A stretch of DNA of 34,908 nucleotides from Bacillota bacterium (GTDB lineage Bacteria; Bacillota; Clostridia; Christensenellales; Aristaeellaceae). Of this stretch, positions 10,223-19,380 are shown one piece after another; position 1 is the stretch's first letter, and the number at the start of each line of letters is the position of its first letter. Where the stretch lies: NCBI GenBank assembly GCA_023402355.1, contig JAEXCG010000116.1, positions 1-34,908 of the forward strand, given 5' to 3'. A program made the position numbers and the translations under genes. Below the pieces are notes generated by a model. That model was not told the DNA's origin and did not search any database. It worked only from the letters and a program-made list of their open reading frames with translations.

Positions 10223-10969
10223 ATGCAGGCAACATACCACCGGATGTACAGCCCCAGCCTGATGCGGGATATGGAAGTCAACGTCTATGGTACGCAGGGC
10301 AAGCCCTGCGTGGTATTCCCCTCGCAGAACGGCCGATACTTTGACTTTGAGAGCTTTGACATGATCGAACCGTGCCGCCCATGGCTTGAAGCGGGAAAGC
10401 TGCGACTGTTCTGCGTGGACAGCATCGACCGGGAAACCTGGTCCAACCGGGAGATGCCGCCCCGCAAGCGAATCGAACGCCACGAGCTCTGGTTCCGGTA
10501 TCTCACGGAAGAGTTTTATCCCTGGATGATGCGGATGTGCGGCGAAGGGGAGATGCCCTTTACGATCGGCTGCTCCATGGGCGCGACGCACGCGGCGAAC
10601 CTGTTCTTCCGCCGCCCGGACCTCTTCGACGGGCTGATCTCGCTGAGCGGCACCTACGACGCGCGCCTGTTCTTCGGCGATTACATGGACGAACTGGTCT
10701 ACTACAACTCACCCTATCAGTGCCTGAAAAACATGTGCCAGGAACATCCTTACATCAAGCTGTTCAACCGCTCGAACATCATCCTTTGCGTCGGGCAGGG
10801 AGCCTGGGAAAAGGATATGCTGGAATCGACGCGCGCCATGCAGAAGGTCTTCGAGGAGAAGGGCATTCGCGCGTGGGTCGACATTTGGGGAAGCGACGTC
10901 GCCCACGACTGGATCTGGTGGCGCAAGCAGCTTCACTATTTCCTCGAAAAAATACTGGGTGAGGCATAG
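10223..10969 (+). CDS. alpha/beta-hydrolase, putative esterase
   Basis: A 248-residue protein of the putative-esterase (esterase D-like) alpha/beta-hydrolase group. The nucleophile elbow is GCSMGA with Ser118. The likely catalytic His is H228 in VAHDWIWW. FDGLISLSGTYDARLFF is the usual strand-helix stretch after the elbow. No signal peptide, so it acts in the cytoplasm. Similar proteins hydrolyse acyl esters or S-formylglutathione; the substrate here is unknown. The ATG at 10223 is preceded by GGGAGG at eight bases. The next gene begins three bases after its stop, so the two are co-transcribed. Confidence 0.82.
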   Translation: MQATYHRMYSPSLMRDMEVNVYGTQGKPCVVFPSQNGRYFDFESFDMIEPCRPWLEAGKLRLFCVDSIDRETWSNREMPPRKRIERHELWFRYLTEEFYPWMMRMCGEGEMPFTIGCSMGATHAANLFFRRPDLFDGLISLSGTYDARLFFGDYMDELVYYNSPYQCLKNMCQEHPYIKLFNRSNIILCVGQGAWEKDMLESTRAMQKVFEEKGIRAWVDIWGSDVAHDWIWWRKQLHYFLEKILGEA

Positions 10970-10972
10970 AAC

Positions 10973-11521
10973 ATGAAGAAGGAAAACAAAAGACGCGCGC
11001 AGCTCGCACCGGCCCTCGTGCCGGTGCTGCTCTTTGCGCTGGTGCTTGCGCTGGTGATCTGGCACTCCGCCTCGTCGAAGCCCGCGGCCCCGGTCAATCT
11101 GGAGGATCACGAGAACACCGCACTGAACGTGCTGGGGCAGGCGGAGCTGTTTTTGCCGGGACGCCTTGAGCTCGAATCGTTTTATGAAAACTACACCGGC
11201 ATCCGAAACTGCAGGCGGATCGGCGCCGTCGCGCTGAGCGATGAACAGAGCGCCTTTCTGGCGAACCTGAGTTGGCCGGTTTTGCCGATGCCGGAGGACA
11301 TGCGCGCCGAGATTCTCGAGCCCGAATCCGATATCTTCAGCGTCTATGAACCGTACGAACCGCTCCGGGAGGCTGCGCAAAAGGCGAACGGGAAGTATCT
11401 CCTGCTCGACCGCAGCGGGGACGGCCCCATGGAGGGCTGCGCGTACTGGTCGAGCCGGTTTACCCTGCTCGTGTGGGACGAGGCGGGAAGCAGGCTGTTT
11501 TTCATGACGTGGGACGCCTGA
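10973..11521 (+). CDS. membrane-anchored protein of unknown function
   Basis: A 182-residue protein that I do not recognise. It has a basic N-terminus (MKKENKRRAQ), one transmembrane helix at about 12-31 and then an extracytoplasmic domain of about 150 residues. That domain is rich in aromatic and acidic residues, with segments such as ELESFYENYTGIRNC and YLLLDRSGDGPMEGCAYW, and ends with LFFMTWDA. There are three cysteines and no enzyme motif. No lipobox or LPxTG is seen. It follows the esterase by three bases and probably shares its transcript, but no functional link is visible. Confidence 0.7.
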   Translation: MKKENKRRAQLAPALVPVLLFALVLALVIWHSASSKPAAPVNLEDHENTALNVLGQAELFLPGRLELESFYENYTGIRNCRRIGAVALSDEQSAFLANLSWPVLPMPEDMRAEILEPESDIFSVYEPYEPLREAAQKANGKYLLLDRSGDGPMEGCAYWSSRFTLLVWDEAGSRLFFMTWDA

Positions 11522-11574
11522 GCCCCGCATAGACCGTGAAGAACTGATTTCAGCGAACGATTTTTCATGATGAA

Positions 11575-11627
11575 AAGGCCGGCTTCGTCTTTGAAAGGAT
11601 GGACATTTCAAAGACGAAGCCGGTCTT
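11575..11627. terminator. intrinsic terminator between convergent genes
   Basis: A 22-bp inverted repeat (11575-11596 with 11606-11627, one G-T pair) and a 9-base loop. The minus strand then reads TTTT, so it chiefly serves the MATE gene. Confidence 0.8.
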
Positions 11628-11635
11628 CTGCTCGG

Positions 11636-13006
11636 TCAGACCATCGGACGTCCCTCGGACAACGCGCGCCTGAACCCGTGGATGCGCGCGTAATAGGCGG
11701 CGATCAGCAGCACCGCGGCGCCCGTCCAGGCGGCGATCTCCGCATAGTAGATGCCCTCCTGCCCGATGAAGCGTGGAAGCAGCCAGGCGACGCCCACGCG
11801 CATGACGAGCTCCACAAAGCCGGAGATCATCGGGATCACCGTGTCGCCCATGCCCTGTAGGGCGGAGCGGTACACGTGCAGCAGGTAGAGGATGAAGAGA
11901 ATGCTGCTCATCACGCACAGGTAACGGTAAGCGATGTCGAGCACCTCCGCCGCGCTGCCGCTCGACTCCGAGACGAATAGGCTGAGGATGGAGCGGCCCC
12001 AGACGAGCATGGCGGCGCTGATACAAAGCGCGGTGGCTACGCCCATGAGGGCGGCGGCGCGCAGCCCCTTCTCAATGCGCGAAAGCTGCTGCGCACCGAG
12101 GTTTTGCCCGGTAAACGTAGCCATCGAAAAGCCGAAGGAGGTCGCCGCGATTTCCAGCAGGCCGTACAGCTTGTTCGTGGCGGTAAAACCGGCGACGAAC
12201 AGGAAGCCGAAGCCGTTGACGACGTACTGCACGCCCATGCCGCCCACGGCGATGATGGCGTTTTGAAGGGCCATCGGCGTGCCCAGGCGGATCAGCGTGC
12301 GGACGGCGGGGCGGTCGGGCACGAAGTCCCTGCGCGTCAGGCGCAGCATCGGCAGGTTGAGGGCCGCGCGCAGGCAGAACAGCGCGGAGAATATCTGCGC
12401 GATGACCGTCGCGGCCGCGGCGCCCGCAACGCCCCAATGAAAGACGACGACGAACAAAAGGTCGAGCGCGATGTTGATGACGGAGGCGATCAGCATCGCG
12501 ATTAGCGGCGTTCGGCTGTCGCCCAGCGCGCGCAGCAAAGAGGCGAGGATGTTGTAGAACATCACGACGCACAACCCCGCGAACATCACGCGAAGATACG
12601 TGAGCGCGAGATCCAGGACGTTCGCGGGGGTGTTGAGCAAAAGGAGCACGGGACGGGCGATGCACTCGCTGATTAGCGTCAGCACGACGGCGATGACGGC
12701 ACCGAGCAGGGCGCTCATGCCGACCGCCTTGCGCAGGCCCTTGAGATCGCCCGCGCCGAAGCGCTGCGCGATGGGGATGGAAAAGCCGCCGGTGAAGCCC
12801 GTGACGATGCCCAACGTCATCCAGTTGAGCCAATCGGCCGCGCCGAGGGCGGCCAGCGCCTCGACGCCCGCGAATTGCCCGACGATCGCCGTGTCCACCG
12901 TGGTGTAAAGCTGCTGGAAGACGTTGCCCAGCATCAGCGGCAGCGCGAAGGTCAGTATCAGCTTCGCGGGGCTGCCATGTGTCATGTCTTTGACGTGTGC
13001 GCTCAT
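11636..13006 (-). CDS. MATE-family efflux transporter
   Basis: A 456-residue membrane protein with about twelve hydrophobic segments. It begins with the typical MATE start: THGSPAKLILTFALPLMLGN, followed by VFQQLYTTVDTAIVGQF. Repeated LRALGDSRTPL and RSALQGMGDTVIPM loops mark the two halves of the MatE fold. MATE proteins export drugs or metabolites using H+ or Na+ gradients. GGAGG precedes the ATG at 13006, and the length is usual for the family. It is a single-gene unit with its own promoter and terminator and is divergent from sbcD. Substrate unknown. Confidence 0.9.
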   Translation of the reverse strand: MSAHVKDMTHGSPAKLILTFALPLMLGNVFQQLYTTVDTAIVGQFAGVEALAALGAADWLNWMTLGIVTGFTGGFSIPIAQRFGAGDLKGLRKAVGMSALLGAVIAVVLTLISECIARPVLLLLNTPANVLDLALTYLRVMFAGLCVVMFYNILASLLRALGDSRTPLIAMLIASVINIALDLLFVVVFHWGVAGAAAATVIAQIFSALFCLRAALNLPMLRLTRRDFVPDRPAVRTLIRLGTPMALQNAIIAVGGMGVQYVVNGFGFLFVAGFTATNKLYGLLEIAATSFGFSMATFTGQNLGAQQLSRIEKGLRAAALMGVATALCISAAMLVWGRSILSLFVSESSGSAAEVLDIAYRYLCVMSSILFILYLLHVYRSALQGMGDTVIPMISGFVELVMRVGVAWLLPRFIGQEGIYYAEIAAWTGAAVLLIAAYYARIHGFRRALSEGRPMV

Positions 13007-13038
13007 GTGATGCCTCCATCTTTGGGGTTACGTAGTCA

Positions 13039-13067
13039 AGAATAGCATGGGGATGCCTCAAAGTCAA
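13039..13067 (-). promoter_or_regulatory. promoter of the MATE gene
   Basis: On the minus strand TTGACT (13062-13067), 17 bp, TATTCT (13039-13044), 33 bp before the ATG. Confidence 0.6.
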
Positions 13068-13081
13068 GCGGCGCCCGCTCC

Positions 13082-13110
13082 TTGACAAACCCCCGGGCGG
13101 GCGATATGCT
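13082..13110 (+). promoter_or_regulatory. promoter of sbcDC
   Basis: TTGACA (13082-13087), 17 bp, TATGCT (13105-13110), 35 bp before the sbcD ATG. It lies back to back with the MATE promoter, with 14 bp between the -35 boxes. Confidence 0.6.
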
Positions 13111-13144
13111 TACAGGAAGTCGTTCAATTAGAGAGGAAGAAAAA

Positions 13145-14281
13145 ATGCGCTTCTTGCATCTTTCAGACCTGCACCTGGGCAAGCGGGTGCACGGTTTTTC
13201 CATGATCGAGGATCAGGCGCACGTGCTGCGTCAGATAGAAGAGATCGCCCGAAGCACCGGTCCGGATGCCGTGCTGATCGCCGGGGACCTTTACGACAAG
13301 GGCGTGCCGCCCACCGAGGCGGTCAGCCTGCTGGACGGCTTCCTCACGCGCCTGCTCAGCCTGAAAATCCCCGTGCTCGCGACGAGCGGCAACCACGATT
13401 CGCCGGAGCGGCTTTCGTTCGGGGGGAACATCCTCGACGCCTCCGGGCTCTACATCGCGGGGGTGCTGCAAAGCGAGGTCAAGCGCGTGCGCCTTATGGA
13501 CGCCTGGGGGCCGGTGGACTTTTACCTGCTGCCCTTCGTGAAGAGCGCGAAGGCTGCCGCGCTGCGCCCACAGGCGGCCATCGAAAACTGCGACGACGCC
13601 GTGCGCGCGATGCTAGCCGGCATGCCCAGGGAGGCGGGCGTGCGGCGGGTGCTCCTGGCGCACCAGCTCGTCGCCGCGCCGGGCGAGCAGGTCGAGCGCT
13701 GCGACTCGGAGACGCTGCAGCTCGGCGGCACGGACGCCGTGCTGGTGGATGCGTTCGACGCGTTTGACTACGTGGCGCTGGGGCACCTGCACCGCGCCCA
13801 GCGCGTCGGGCGCGACGGCGTTCGCTACGCGGGATCGCCCCTGAAATACTCGTTTTCGGAGGCGCGGGGCGCAAAGAGCGTAACCCTGGTGGAGATGGAC
13901 GCGAAAAGCGTCCACGCGGAGCTTTTGCCGCTCAGCCCGCTTCGGGAGATGCGGGAGCTGCGCGGCAGGCTGAGCGAGTTGCTTGAGGCCGCGCAGGGAG
14001 GCTCCGACGATTACGTGCGCGCGGTGCTGACGGACGAAGAACCGCTGTACGACGCGATCGGGCGGCTTCGGCGCGTCTACCCCAACGTGATGTCGCTCGA
14101 ATTTGAGCGGGAGGCGACGCTGCAGACGCGGGAGGCGCTGCACCAGGTGGACGTGCGCAGCCGAACGCCCATGGAGTTGTTCGAGGACTTTTATTTCCAT
14201 CAGGCGGGCTTGGAACTGGACGACGCCGCGCGGGCGGTCGTGCAGGACGCCGTGAGCCGCGCACAGGAGGGACAGGCATGA
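13145..14281 (+). CDS. sbcD: exonuclease subunit SbcD (Mre11-like)
   Basis: A 378-residue calcineurin-like phosphoesterase, the nuclease half of the SbcCD complex, which cuts hairpins and protein-blocked DNA ends. Metal motifs are LSDLHLG (D8, H10), AGDLYDKG (D48), SGNHDSPER (N83, H84) and, later, ALGHLHR. The length is normal for SbcD. The frame is open upstream, but the ATG at 13145 gives the canonical MRFLHLSDLHLG start and has GAGAGGAAG before it. Its stop overlaps the sbcC ATG (ATGA), so the two subunits are made together. It acts in the cytoplasm on chromosomal DNA. Confidence 0.93.
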   Translation: MRFLHLSDLHLGKRVHGFSMIEDQAHVLRQIEEIARSTGPDAVLIAGDLYDKGVPPTEAVSLLDGFLTRLLSLKIPVLATSGNHDSPERLSFGGNILDASGLYIAGVLQSEVKRVRLMDAWGPVDFYLLPFVKSAKAAALRPQAAIENCDDAVRAMLAGMPREAGVRRVLLAHQLVAAPGEQVERCDSETLQLGGTDAVLVDAFDAFDYVALGHLHRAQRVGRDGVRYAGSPLKYSFSEARGAKSVTLVEMDAKSVHAELLPLSPLREMRELRGRLSELLEAAQGGSDDYVRAVLTDEEPLYDAIGRLRRVYPNVMSLEFEREATLQTREALHQVDVRSRTPMELFEDFYFHQAGLELDDAARAVVQDAVSRAQEGQA

Positions 14282-17200
14282 AGCCCATCGCACTGACGCT
14301 GTGCGCGTTCGGCCCGTTCGCCGAGGAGGCGCATATTTCCTTTGATCGGCTCGGCAGTGCGGGGCTGTTCCTCATTACGGGGGATACCGGCGCGGGCAAG
14401 ACGACGCTCTTTGACGCGATCGTCTTCGCGCTGTACGGGGAGACGAGCGGCAGCCGCAGGCGCGCCGACGGCATGCGGAGCGACTTCGCCCCGCCGGACG
14501 TGCCGACGTTTGTGGAGCTCGTCTTCAGCCACCGCGGGCTGCGCTACACCCTGCGGCGAAATCCGGGCGGCTACGAGCGGCGCAGCAAGCGCGGCGGGGG
14601 CGTTGTGCAGGAAAAGCCCGACGCGACGCTCCTGTACCCGGACGGCACGGTCGCCAGCGGCGCGCGCGCCGTGACGGAGCGGGTGACCGCGCTGCTGGGC
14701 ATGGACGAGCGGCAGATGAAGCAGATCTGCATGATCGCGCAGGGAGAGTTTTTGAACCTCCTGCTCGCCAAGGACGAGGAGCGGCGCGCGGTCTTTCGCC
14801 GCGTGTTCGACACGGACTTTTACGTGGACGTTCAGCGGGCGCTCAAGGAGCGCGACAAGGGGCTCAAGGAGCAGATTGCCGGGCAGGAAATCGCGATCGT
14901 GCAGACGCTGCGGGATTTGGAAGCGATCCTTTCGCTGGACAAGCCCTCGGTGCACGACGCGCCGGACGCCATCGAGAAGCTTCGGCAGGCGCGCCATGCG
15001 GACCGGCAGCGGCAGATGCAGGCGCAGCAGGAGGTAGAGACGGCCCAGCGGGCGGCGGGAGAGCTTTCGGAGCAGCTCGTCCGGATTCAGACGGACAACG
15101 CGCTGCTGGACGCGCTGGAGCAGGCAAGGGAGCGCGCGCAGGCGCTGAACGCCCAGCGCGCACAGATGGAGGCGCTCTCCCTTCGCTGCGCGAGAGCGAA
15201 GGCGGCGGATGCGCTGAGCGCCGGGCCGCAGAGCGCCTTAAAGCGCGAACAATCTGCGCTGGGCGAACGGCAAACCCTGGGCGCGGCGCTGAGGATGCGG
15301 AGGGTCGAAGCGAACGAACGGCTTCAAGCGCTTGCGCGCGCCCGGGACGAAGCCGACGGGCGGGAGGAAGAGGCCGCGCGCTTTCAGGCGGAGGCCGCGC
15401 GCATCGCCTCACAGCTCCCCCTGTACGAGCAGGCGGAGGATTGCGCGCTTCGGGCACAGCGCGCGGAGCAGGCGCTTTGCGCCGCACGGCAAGCGCAGGA
15501 AGATCGGGCGCGGCGAGAGGCGCAGATCGGGCAGACGCTTTCGTCATTGCGCGACGCTATAGAGGCGGGGGCGAAGGCGGGCCTTGAGGCGGAGCGTCTG
15601 CGCTCCGCGCTGGAAAGCGGACAGGCCAGGCAAAAGCGTCTGGAGGCGCTGGCCACGCTGACCGCGCGCGGCGCGCAGGAGCAGGAGAGCTACAGGAACT
15701 GCCGTGAGGCGTTCGAGCGCGCGCAGGCCGCATACGACGGCGCGCGCGCCAGGACGGCCGCGCTGGAGGACGCCTTCTATCAGGCGCAGGCGGGCGTTCT
15801 CGCGGAGAGGCTGGAGGAGGGAAAGCCCTGCCCGGTGTGCGGGGCGACGCATCACCCGCACAGGGCGGCGCTGGCTCCGGACGCCGTGACGCAGCAGCAG
15901 CTTGCGCAGGCGCGGGGGGAGCTTTCCGCGCTGCAAAAGGACGTTCAGGACAGGGCCGGCGAAGCGCAGGGGGCGCGGGCACGTCTGGACGCGCTGCGCG
16001 CGCAGGTCCAGACGGAGCTGCTGGAGCTCTTTGAAGACGGCATCGATCAGGGGAGAGGCATGGACGCGGCGGTGCGTGCGGAGCTGGAACGGCTCAGCGC
16101 GGAGCTGGCGCAGAGGAAGGCGGCGCTTGCCGAGCGGGAAGCGGTCCTTGTGCGCGCAAAACGCGCAGAAACCGAGCGTAACCGGCTGGAGATAGAACAG
16201 ACCGACCTTCGGTCTGCCTCCTTGGAGGGGCAACGTACGCTCCTGGAAGCGCAGGCTGAAAGCGCGCGCCTGCGCGAAGCGGCCGATCGCCTGCGCGCGC
16301 AGCTCGTCTACGCTTCACGTCGGGAAGCGCAGCAGGCGATGGAGGAGGCTTCCGCCCGGCAGGCGACCATCCAGAACGCCCGCAAGCAGGCGCAGGAAGC
16401 GTTCAGCGCGCAGAATGCGGCCTGCGAGGCCCTGAATGCCCGCTTGCGGGACAATGAAAGCGCTCTGCGGGAGGCGGAGGCGCGCGTCCTGGAAGCGCAG
16501 GAAAAGTTTAGCCAAGCGCTTTGCGAGTACGGATTTGAAAGCGAGGCGGACTTTGCGTCGGCGCGTCTTACCCCGGAGGCGCAGGAGCAGGCGCAGGGGA
16601 CGCTTGAACGCTACCGCGCGGAGAGCCTGCGATGCGAGGGGGAGCTGGCGCAGCTCACGGCGCAGGCGGCCGGAAGACGGAGAATGGACGCGGATGCGGT
16701 GCAGGCGCGGCGTGACGCGGCGCAGGAAGCAGCGCGCGCGGCGCAAAAACAGCTCACCGACCTGCAAGCCGACATGCAGCAGCGCGCTTACCTGCTCAGC
16801 CGCCTGGAAAAGACCTACGAGCGCTGGCAGGGGACGCAGGAAATCTACGCGCGGGTGCACCGACTTTCGGCCACGGCCGCGGGCGAGGTAAACGGGCCGC
16901 AGGGGCAGCGGCTATCCTTTGAGCAATACGTGCAGGTCTATTACTTCACGCAGGTTTTGGAGGCGGCGAACGCGCGCCTGCTTGGCATGTCGGGCGGGCG
17001 CTACCGGCTGCTGCGCAAGGAGACGGCGCTCGACCGGCGAACGAACGACGCGCTGGGGCTGGACGTGCTCGACCACTACACCGGCAAGGTGCGCGACGCG
17101 GGCTCCCTGTCCGGCGGGGAATCGTTCCTCGCCTCGCTGGCGCTGGCGCTGGGGCTCTCGGACGTGATTCAGCGGCGGGCGGGCGGCGTGCAGGTGGAAA

Positions 17201-17400
17201 CGCTGTTCATCGACGAAGGCTTTGGCTCGCTGGACGAAGAAGCCCTCGAGCAGGCGATGACCGTGCTCGAGGGACTGACCACGCAGAGCAACCTCGTGGG
17301 CATTATTTCACATGTGAGCGCGCTCAAGGAGCGCATCGAACGCAAGATCGTCGTGACCAAGAGCATGACGGGCAGCAGCGTGCGCGTGGCAAAGGATTAG
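14278..17400 (+). CDS. sbcC: exonuclease subunit SbcC (Rad50-like ATPase)
   Basis: A 1040-residue SMC-like ATPase, partner of SbcD. Walker A is GDTGAGKTT (35-43). Two long coiled-coil arms, rich in Ala, Arg, Glu and Gln, flank the zinc hook KPCPVCG (C518, C521). The C-terminal lobe carries the signature LSGGES (944-949) and Walker B LFIDEGFGSLD (D979, E980). The length is typical for the family. ATP binding moves the arms and gates the SbcD nuclease. The coding end overlaps the convergent SprT-like gene by four bases. No oddities were seen in the catalytic motifs. Confidence 0.94.
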   Translation: MKPIALTLCAFGPFAEEAHISFDRLGSAGLFLITGDTGAGKTTLFDAIVFALYGETSGSRRRADGMRSDFAPPDVPTFVELVFSHRGLRYTLRRNPGGYERRSKRGGGVVQEKPDATLLYPDGTVASGARAVTERVTALLGMDERQMKQICMIAQGEFLNLLLAKDEERRAVFRRVFDTDFYVDVQRALKERDKGLKEQIAGQEIAIVQTLRDLEAILSLDKPSVHDAPDAIEKLRQARHADRQRQMQAQQEVETAQRAAGELSEQLVRIQTDNALLDALEQARERAQALNAQRAQMEALSLRCARAKAADALSAGPQSALKREQSALGERQTLGAALRMRRVEANERLQALARARDEADGREEEAARFQAEAARIASQLPLYEQAEDCALRAQRAEQALCAARQAQEDRARREAQIGQTLSSLRDAIEAGAKAGLEAERLRSALESGQARQKRLEALATLTARGAQEQESYRNCREAFERAQAAYDGARARTAALEDAFYQAQAGVLAERLEEGKPCPVCGATHHPHRAALAPDAVTQQQLAQARGELSALQKDVQDRAGEAQGARARLDALRAQVQTELLELFEDGIDQGRGMDAAVRAELERLSAELAQRKAALAEREAVLVRAKRAETERNRLEIEQTDLRSASLEGQRTLLEAQAESARLREAADRLRAQLVYASRREAQQAMEEASARQATIQNARKQAQEAFSAQNAACEALNARLRDNESALREAEARVLEAQEKFSQALCEYGFESEADFASARLTPEAQEQAQGTLERYRAESLRCEGELAQLTAQAAGRRRMDADAVQARRDAAQEAARAAQKQLTDLQADMQQRAYLLSRLEKTYERWQGTQEIYARVHRLSATAAGEVNGPQGQRLSFEQYVQVYYFTQVLEAANARLLGMSGGRYRLLRKETALDRRTNDALGLDVLDHYTGKVRDAGSLSGGESFLASLALALGLSDVIQRRAGGVQVETLFIDEGFGSLDEEALEQAMTVLEGLTTQSNLVGIISHVSALKERIERKIVVTKSMTGSSVRVAKD

Positions 17401-18128
17401 CGCGGCGTTTTCAGAGGCGTCAGCAGCGAGAGGGGCACCGTGTACTTGTCGTACCGGCGGCCCCTTTTGTCGTGCCAGACGCCGCCGCGCGCGGGCACCA
17501 TCACCGAGGCCGTCTTTCCCACGCGGGAGACGATGCCGGTCAGCGTCCCTTCGCCGTAGGGAAAGCGAACGTGCGCGCCGACGCCGATTCCCTGCCGCGC
17601 GGCCTCCTGCGCGCGGGTAGGCAGGGCGTGCGTACAGGTCCTGTGCTGAAAGAGCCCGCGCGAGAGCGCGCGAAAGGCCGCCTGGTGCGCGTCGCACGAG
17701 CCGGTAAGCGCCCATTCGGCGGCGTGGCACAGTTCGTGCTCGAAGACGAGCATGAAGGCCTCCAGCGGGTCCTGCGCGGACAGGCCGTTCACGGCGAACG
17801 GCCCTTCCCGGAGGCGCAAAAGAAAGTCTGAACTCATGCGGATTTCCGTGACGGGTTCGTGGCCGCGTTCCTGGGTCACGCAGAACTTGCCCGCGCAGCG
17901 GGTCATGCGAGAGGTCGCTATGAGGCGTAGGCCGGGTAGCCTTTCGGCAAACAGACCGCCGAAAAACGCCTGATCGTACAGGCGCAGCAGCATCGGCAGG
18001 GCGCCCGCCGGGAGCGCGGTCACGGGGACGCCGCCGAGCTGCGGGAATGCGCCGAGCACCGCAGACCTGACCTCGGCGCGGCGCGCCGCCGTGTCGTCCG
18101 CCGAAAGCGGACAGGGGAATGGAAACAT
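17397..18128 (-). CDS. SprT-like zinc metalloprotease-domain protein
   Basis: A 243-residue protein with the SprT-like zinc site HELCH (H131, E132, H135) and a third likely ligand H148 in DAHQAAFRAL. Upstream, SRMTRCAGKFC is the strand segment typical of SprT folds. The family includes bacterial SprT and the eukaryotic Spartan proteases that remove DNA-protein crosslinks. The last 60 residues (GIGVGAHVRFPYGEGTLTG onward) look like a small KOW/SH3-like beta domain rather than a zinc ribbon. GAGGTG lies about ten bases before the ATG at 18128. Its stop overlaps the sbcC stop in convergent orientation. A proteolytic DNA-repair role is inference. Confidence 0.8.
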   Translation of the reverse strand: MFPFPCPLSADDTAARRAEVRSAVLGAFPQLGGVPVTALPAGALPMLLRLYDQAFFGGLFAERLPGLRLIATSRMTRCAGKFCVTQERGHEPVTEIRMSSDFLLRLREGPFAVNGLSAQDPLEAFMLVFEHELCHAAEWALTGSCDAHQAAFRALSRGLFQHRTCTHALPTRAQEAARQGIGVGAHVRFPYGEGTLTGIVSRVGKTASVMVPARGGVWHDKRGRRYDKYTVPLSLLTPLKTPR

Positions 18129-18227
18129 CAGAAAAAATCACCTCGCCGCGCTTAGCTTAACGCCTTTTTGAAGGGCTGTCAATGGCTGTGAAAGCACACA
18201 GGTCCTTTGAAATTTTACGAAAAAGTG

Positions 18228-18256
18228 TTGACAACTTAATAAAATTGAAATATATT
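18228..18256 (+). promoter_or_regulatory. strong sigma-A promoter
   Basis: Consensus TTGACA (18228-18233), 17 bp, TATATT (18251-18256), in a locally AT-rich stretch. It drives the secreted SH3/peptidoglycan-binding gene and is one of the best promoters in the window. Confidence 0.8.
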
Positions 18257-18305
18257 GTAGATGCGAAGAGGGCTCAACGGAGCATCTTGGAAAGGAGTGA
18301 GTCCA

Positions 18306-19319
18306 ATGGATACGCATTTGAATCCCGTACAGAAGACATCCGTGCGTTTCAAACGCGCTTTATGCGTTGGCCTTGCGTCGGCCCTGCTCGCGATGTCAGC
18401 GATGCCGGCCTTGGCGGATGAAAAGGGAACGGTGACTGCAACGTCTCTGTACGTGCGCAAGTCGGCCTCTACGGAGGCAAAGGCGCTGTGCAGCGTCAGG
18501 AAGGGGCAGCGCGTGACCATCCTGGACACGGACGGCGACTGGTATAAGGTGAAAACAGGGGAAACGATCGGCTACTGCGCAAAGCAGTATATCGACACCG
18601 AGGCAAAGAGCGCGGCGGAGAGCGAAAAGGAAGACCTGGGGACGATCGCCTCCCTGGGCGACGCGCCCGCTACGAGCAAGCCCGGAGACGAGGGCAACAA
18701 GGTGCTCAAGCTTCAAAAAGCGCTCACCATCAAGGGCTTTTACTCAGGCCGCCTCAGCGGCCACTACGGCGATCTCACGAAGGAGGCCGTGCAGGCTTTC
18801 CAGAAGAGCAAGGGCCTTTCGACGGACGGCATTGCCGGGAAGAAGACGATTGCGGCCCTCTTCGGTCAGAGCGCGGCAAACGACGCCGGCGCTGCGGACA
18901 AGTCCTACAAGACGGAAAAGCTCGACTGGTACCACGGCGGCAACGGCAAGATTCCCAACGGTGCGACGATAACGATCAAGGACGTCGGAACGGGGAAGAC
19001 GTTTAAGGCGAAGCGCCGCTTCGGCACCAATCATCTGGACGCCGAGCCCATCGACGCGCAGGAGACCCAGACGATGAAGGCGATTTACGGCGGGAGCTGG
19101 TCCTGGTCCCGGCGGGCCGTGCTGGTGCTGTACGACGGGCACGTATACGCGGGCTCGATGAACGGCATGCCGCACGCGCAAGAGGATGAAAACATCAAGG
19201 ACAACCAGTTCGACGGCGTATTCTGCATCCACTTTTCCGGAAGCAAGACGCATGGAAGCGACAAGGTCGACAAGGAACATCAAAACCAGGTCGCGAAGGC
19301 CATGAAGGCCGCCTGGTGA
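18306..19319 (+). CDS. secreted SH3 / peptidoglycan-binding protein with unnamed C-terminal domain
   Basis: A 337-residue exported protein. The signal peptide runs to about residue 38 (RALCVGLASALLAMSAMPALA then DEKG). An SH3b domain follows (about 41-93: VTATSLYVRKSAS ... GDWYKVKTGETIGYC), then a PG_binding_1 domain (about 125-180: VLKLQKALTIKGFYSGRLSG ... GIAGKKTIAALFG). The last 140 residues form a domain I know only as recurrent in clostridial secreted proteins, with motifs DWYHGGNGKIPNG, GGSWSWSRRAVLVLYDGHVY, and FCIHFSGSKTHGSDKVD. It binds the cell wall and may be catalytic there, but no known catalytic triad is clear. The ATG at 18306 follows AAAGGAG; an in-frame ATG at 18261 has no ribosome site and no signal peptide directly after it. 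Confidence 0.85.
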   Translation: MDTHLNPVQKTSVRFKRALCVGLASALLAMSAMPALADEKGTVTATSLYVRKSASTEAKALCSVRKGQRVTILDTDGDWYKVKTGETIGYCAKQYIDTEAKSAAESEKEDLGTIASLGDAPATSKPGDEGNKVLKLQKALTIKGFYSGRLSGHYGDLTKEAVQAFQKSKGLSTDGIAGKKTIAALFGQSAANDAGAADKSYKTEKLDWYHGGNGKIPNGATITIKDVGTGKTFKAKRRFGTNHLDAEPIDAQETQTMKAIYGGSWSWSRRAVLVLYDGHVYAGSMNGMPHAQEDENIKDNQFDGVFCIHFSGSKTHGSDKVDKEHQNQVAKAMKAAW

Positions 19320-19324
19320 CGGGT

Positions 19325-19350
19325 GCGGCGGCTTGATGCGAAGCCGCCGC
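19325..19350 (+). terminator. stem-loop after the SH3 gene, weak terminator
   Basis: Perfect 10-bp arms (19325-19334, 19341-19350) with loop GATGCG, but no T-tract. It may only slow transcription or protect the 3' end, and read-through into the peptidase gene is likely. Confidence 0.45.
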
Positions 19351-19380
19351 GCTGCTGTATATAGGGGTTGAGAACGGAGC

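Noticed and set aside
10132..10344. 70-codon open frame in the esterase leader
   Set aside because: No ribosome site, and it overlaps the well-supported esterase start in another frame.
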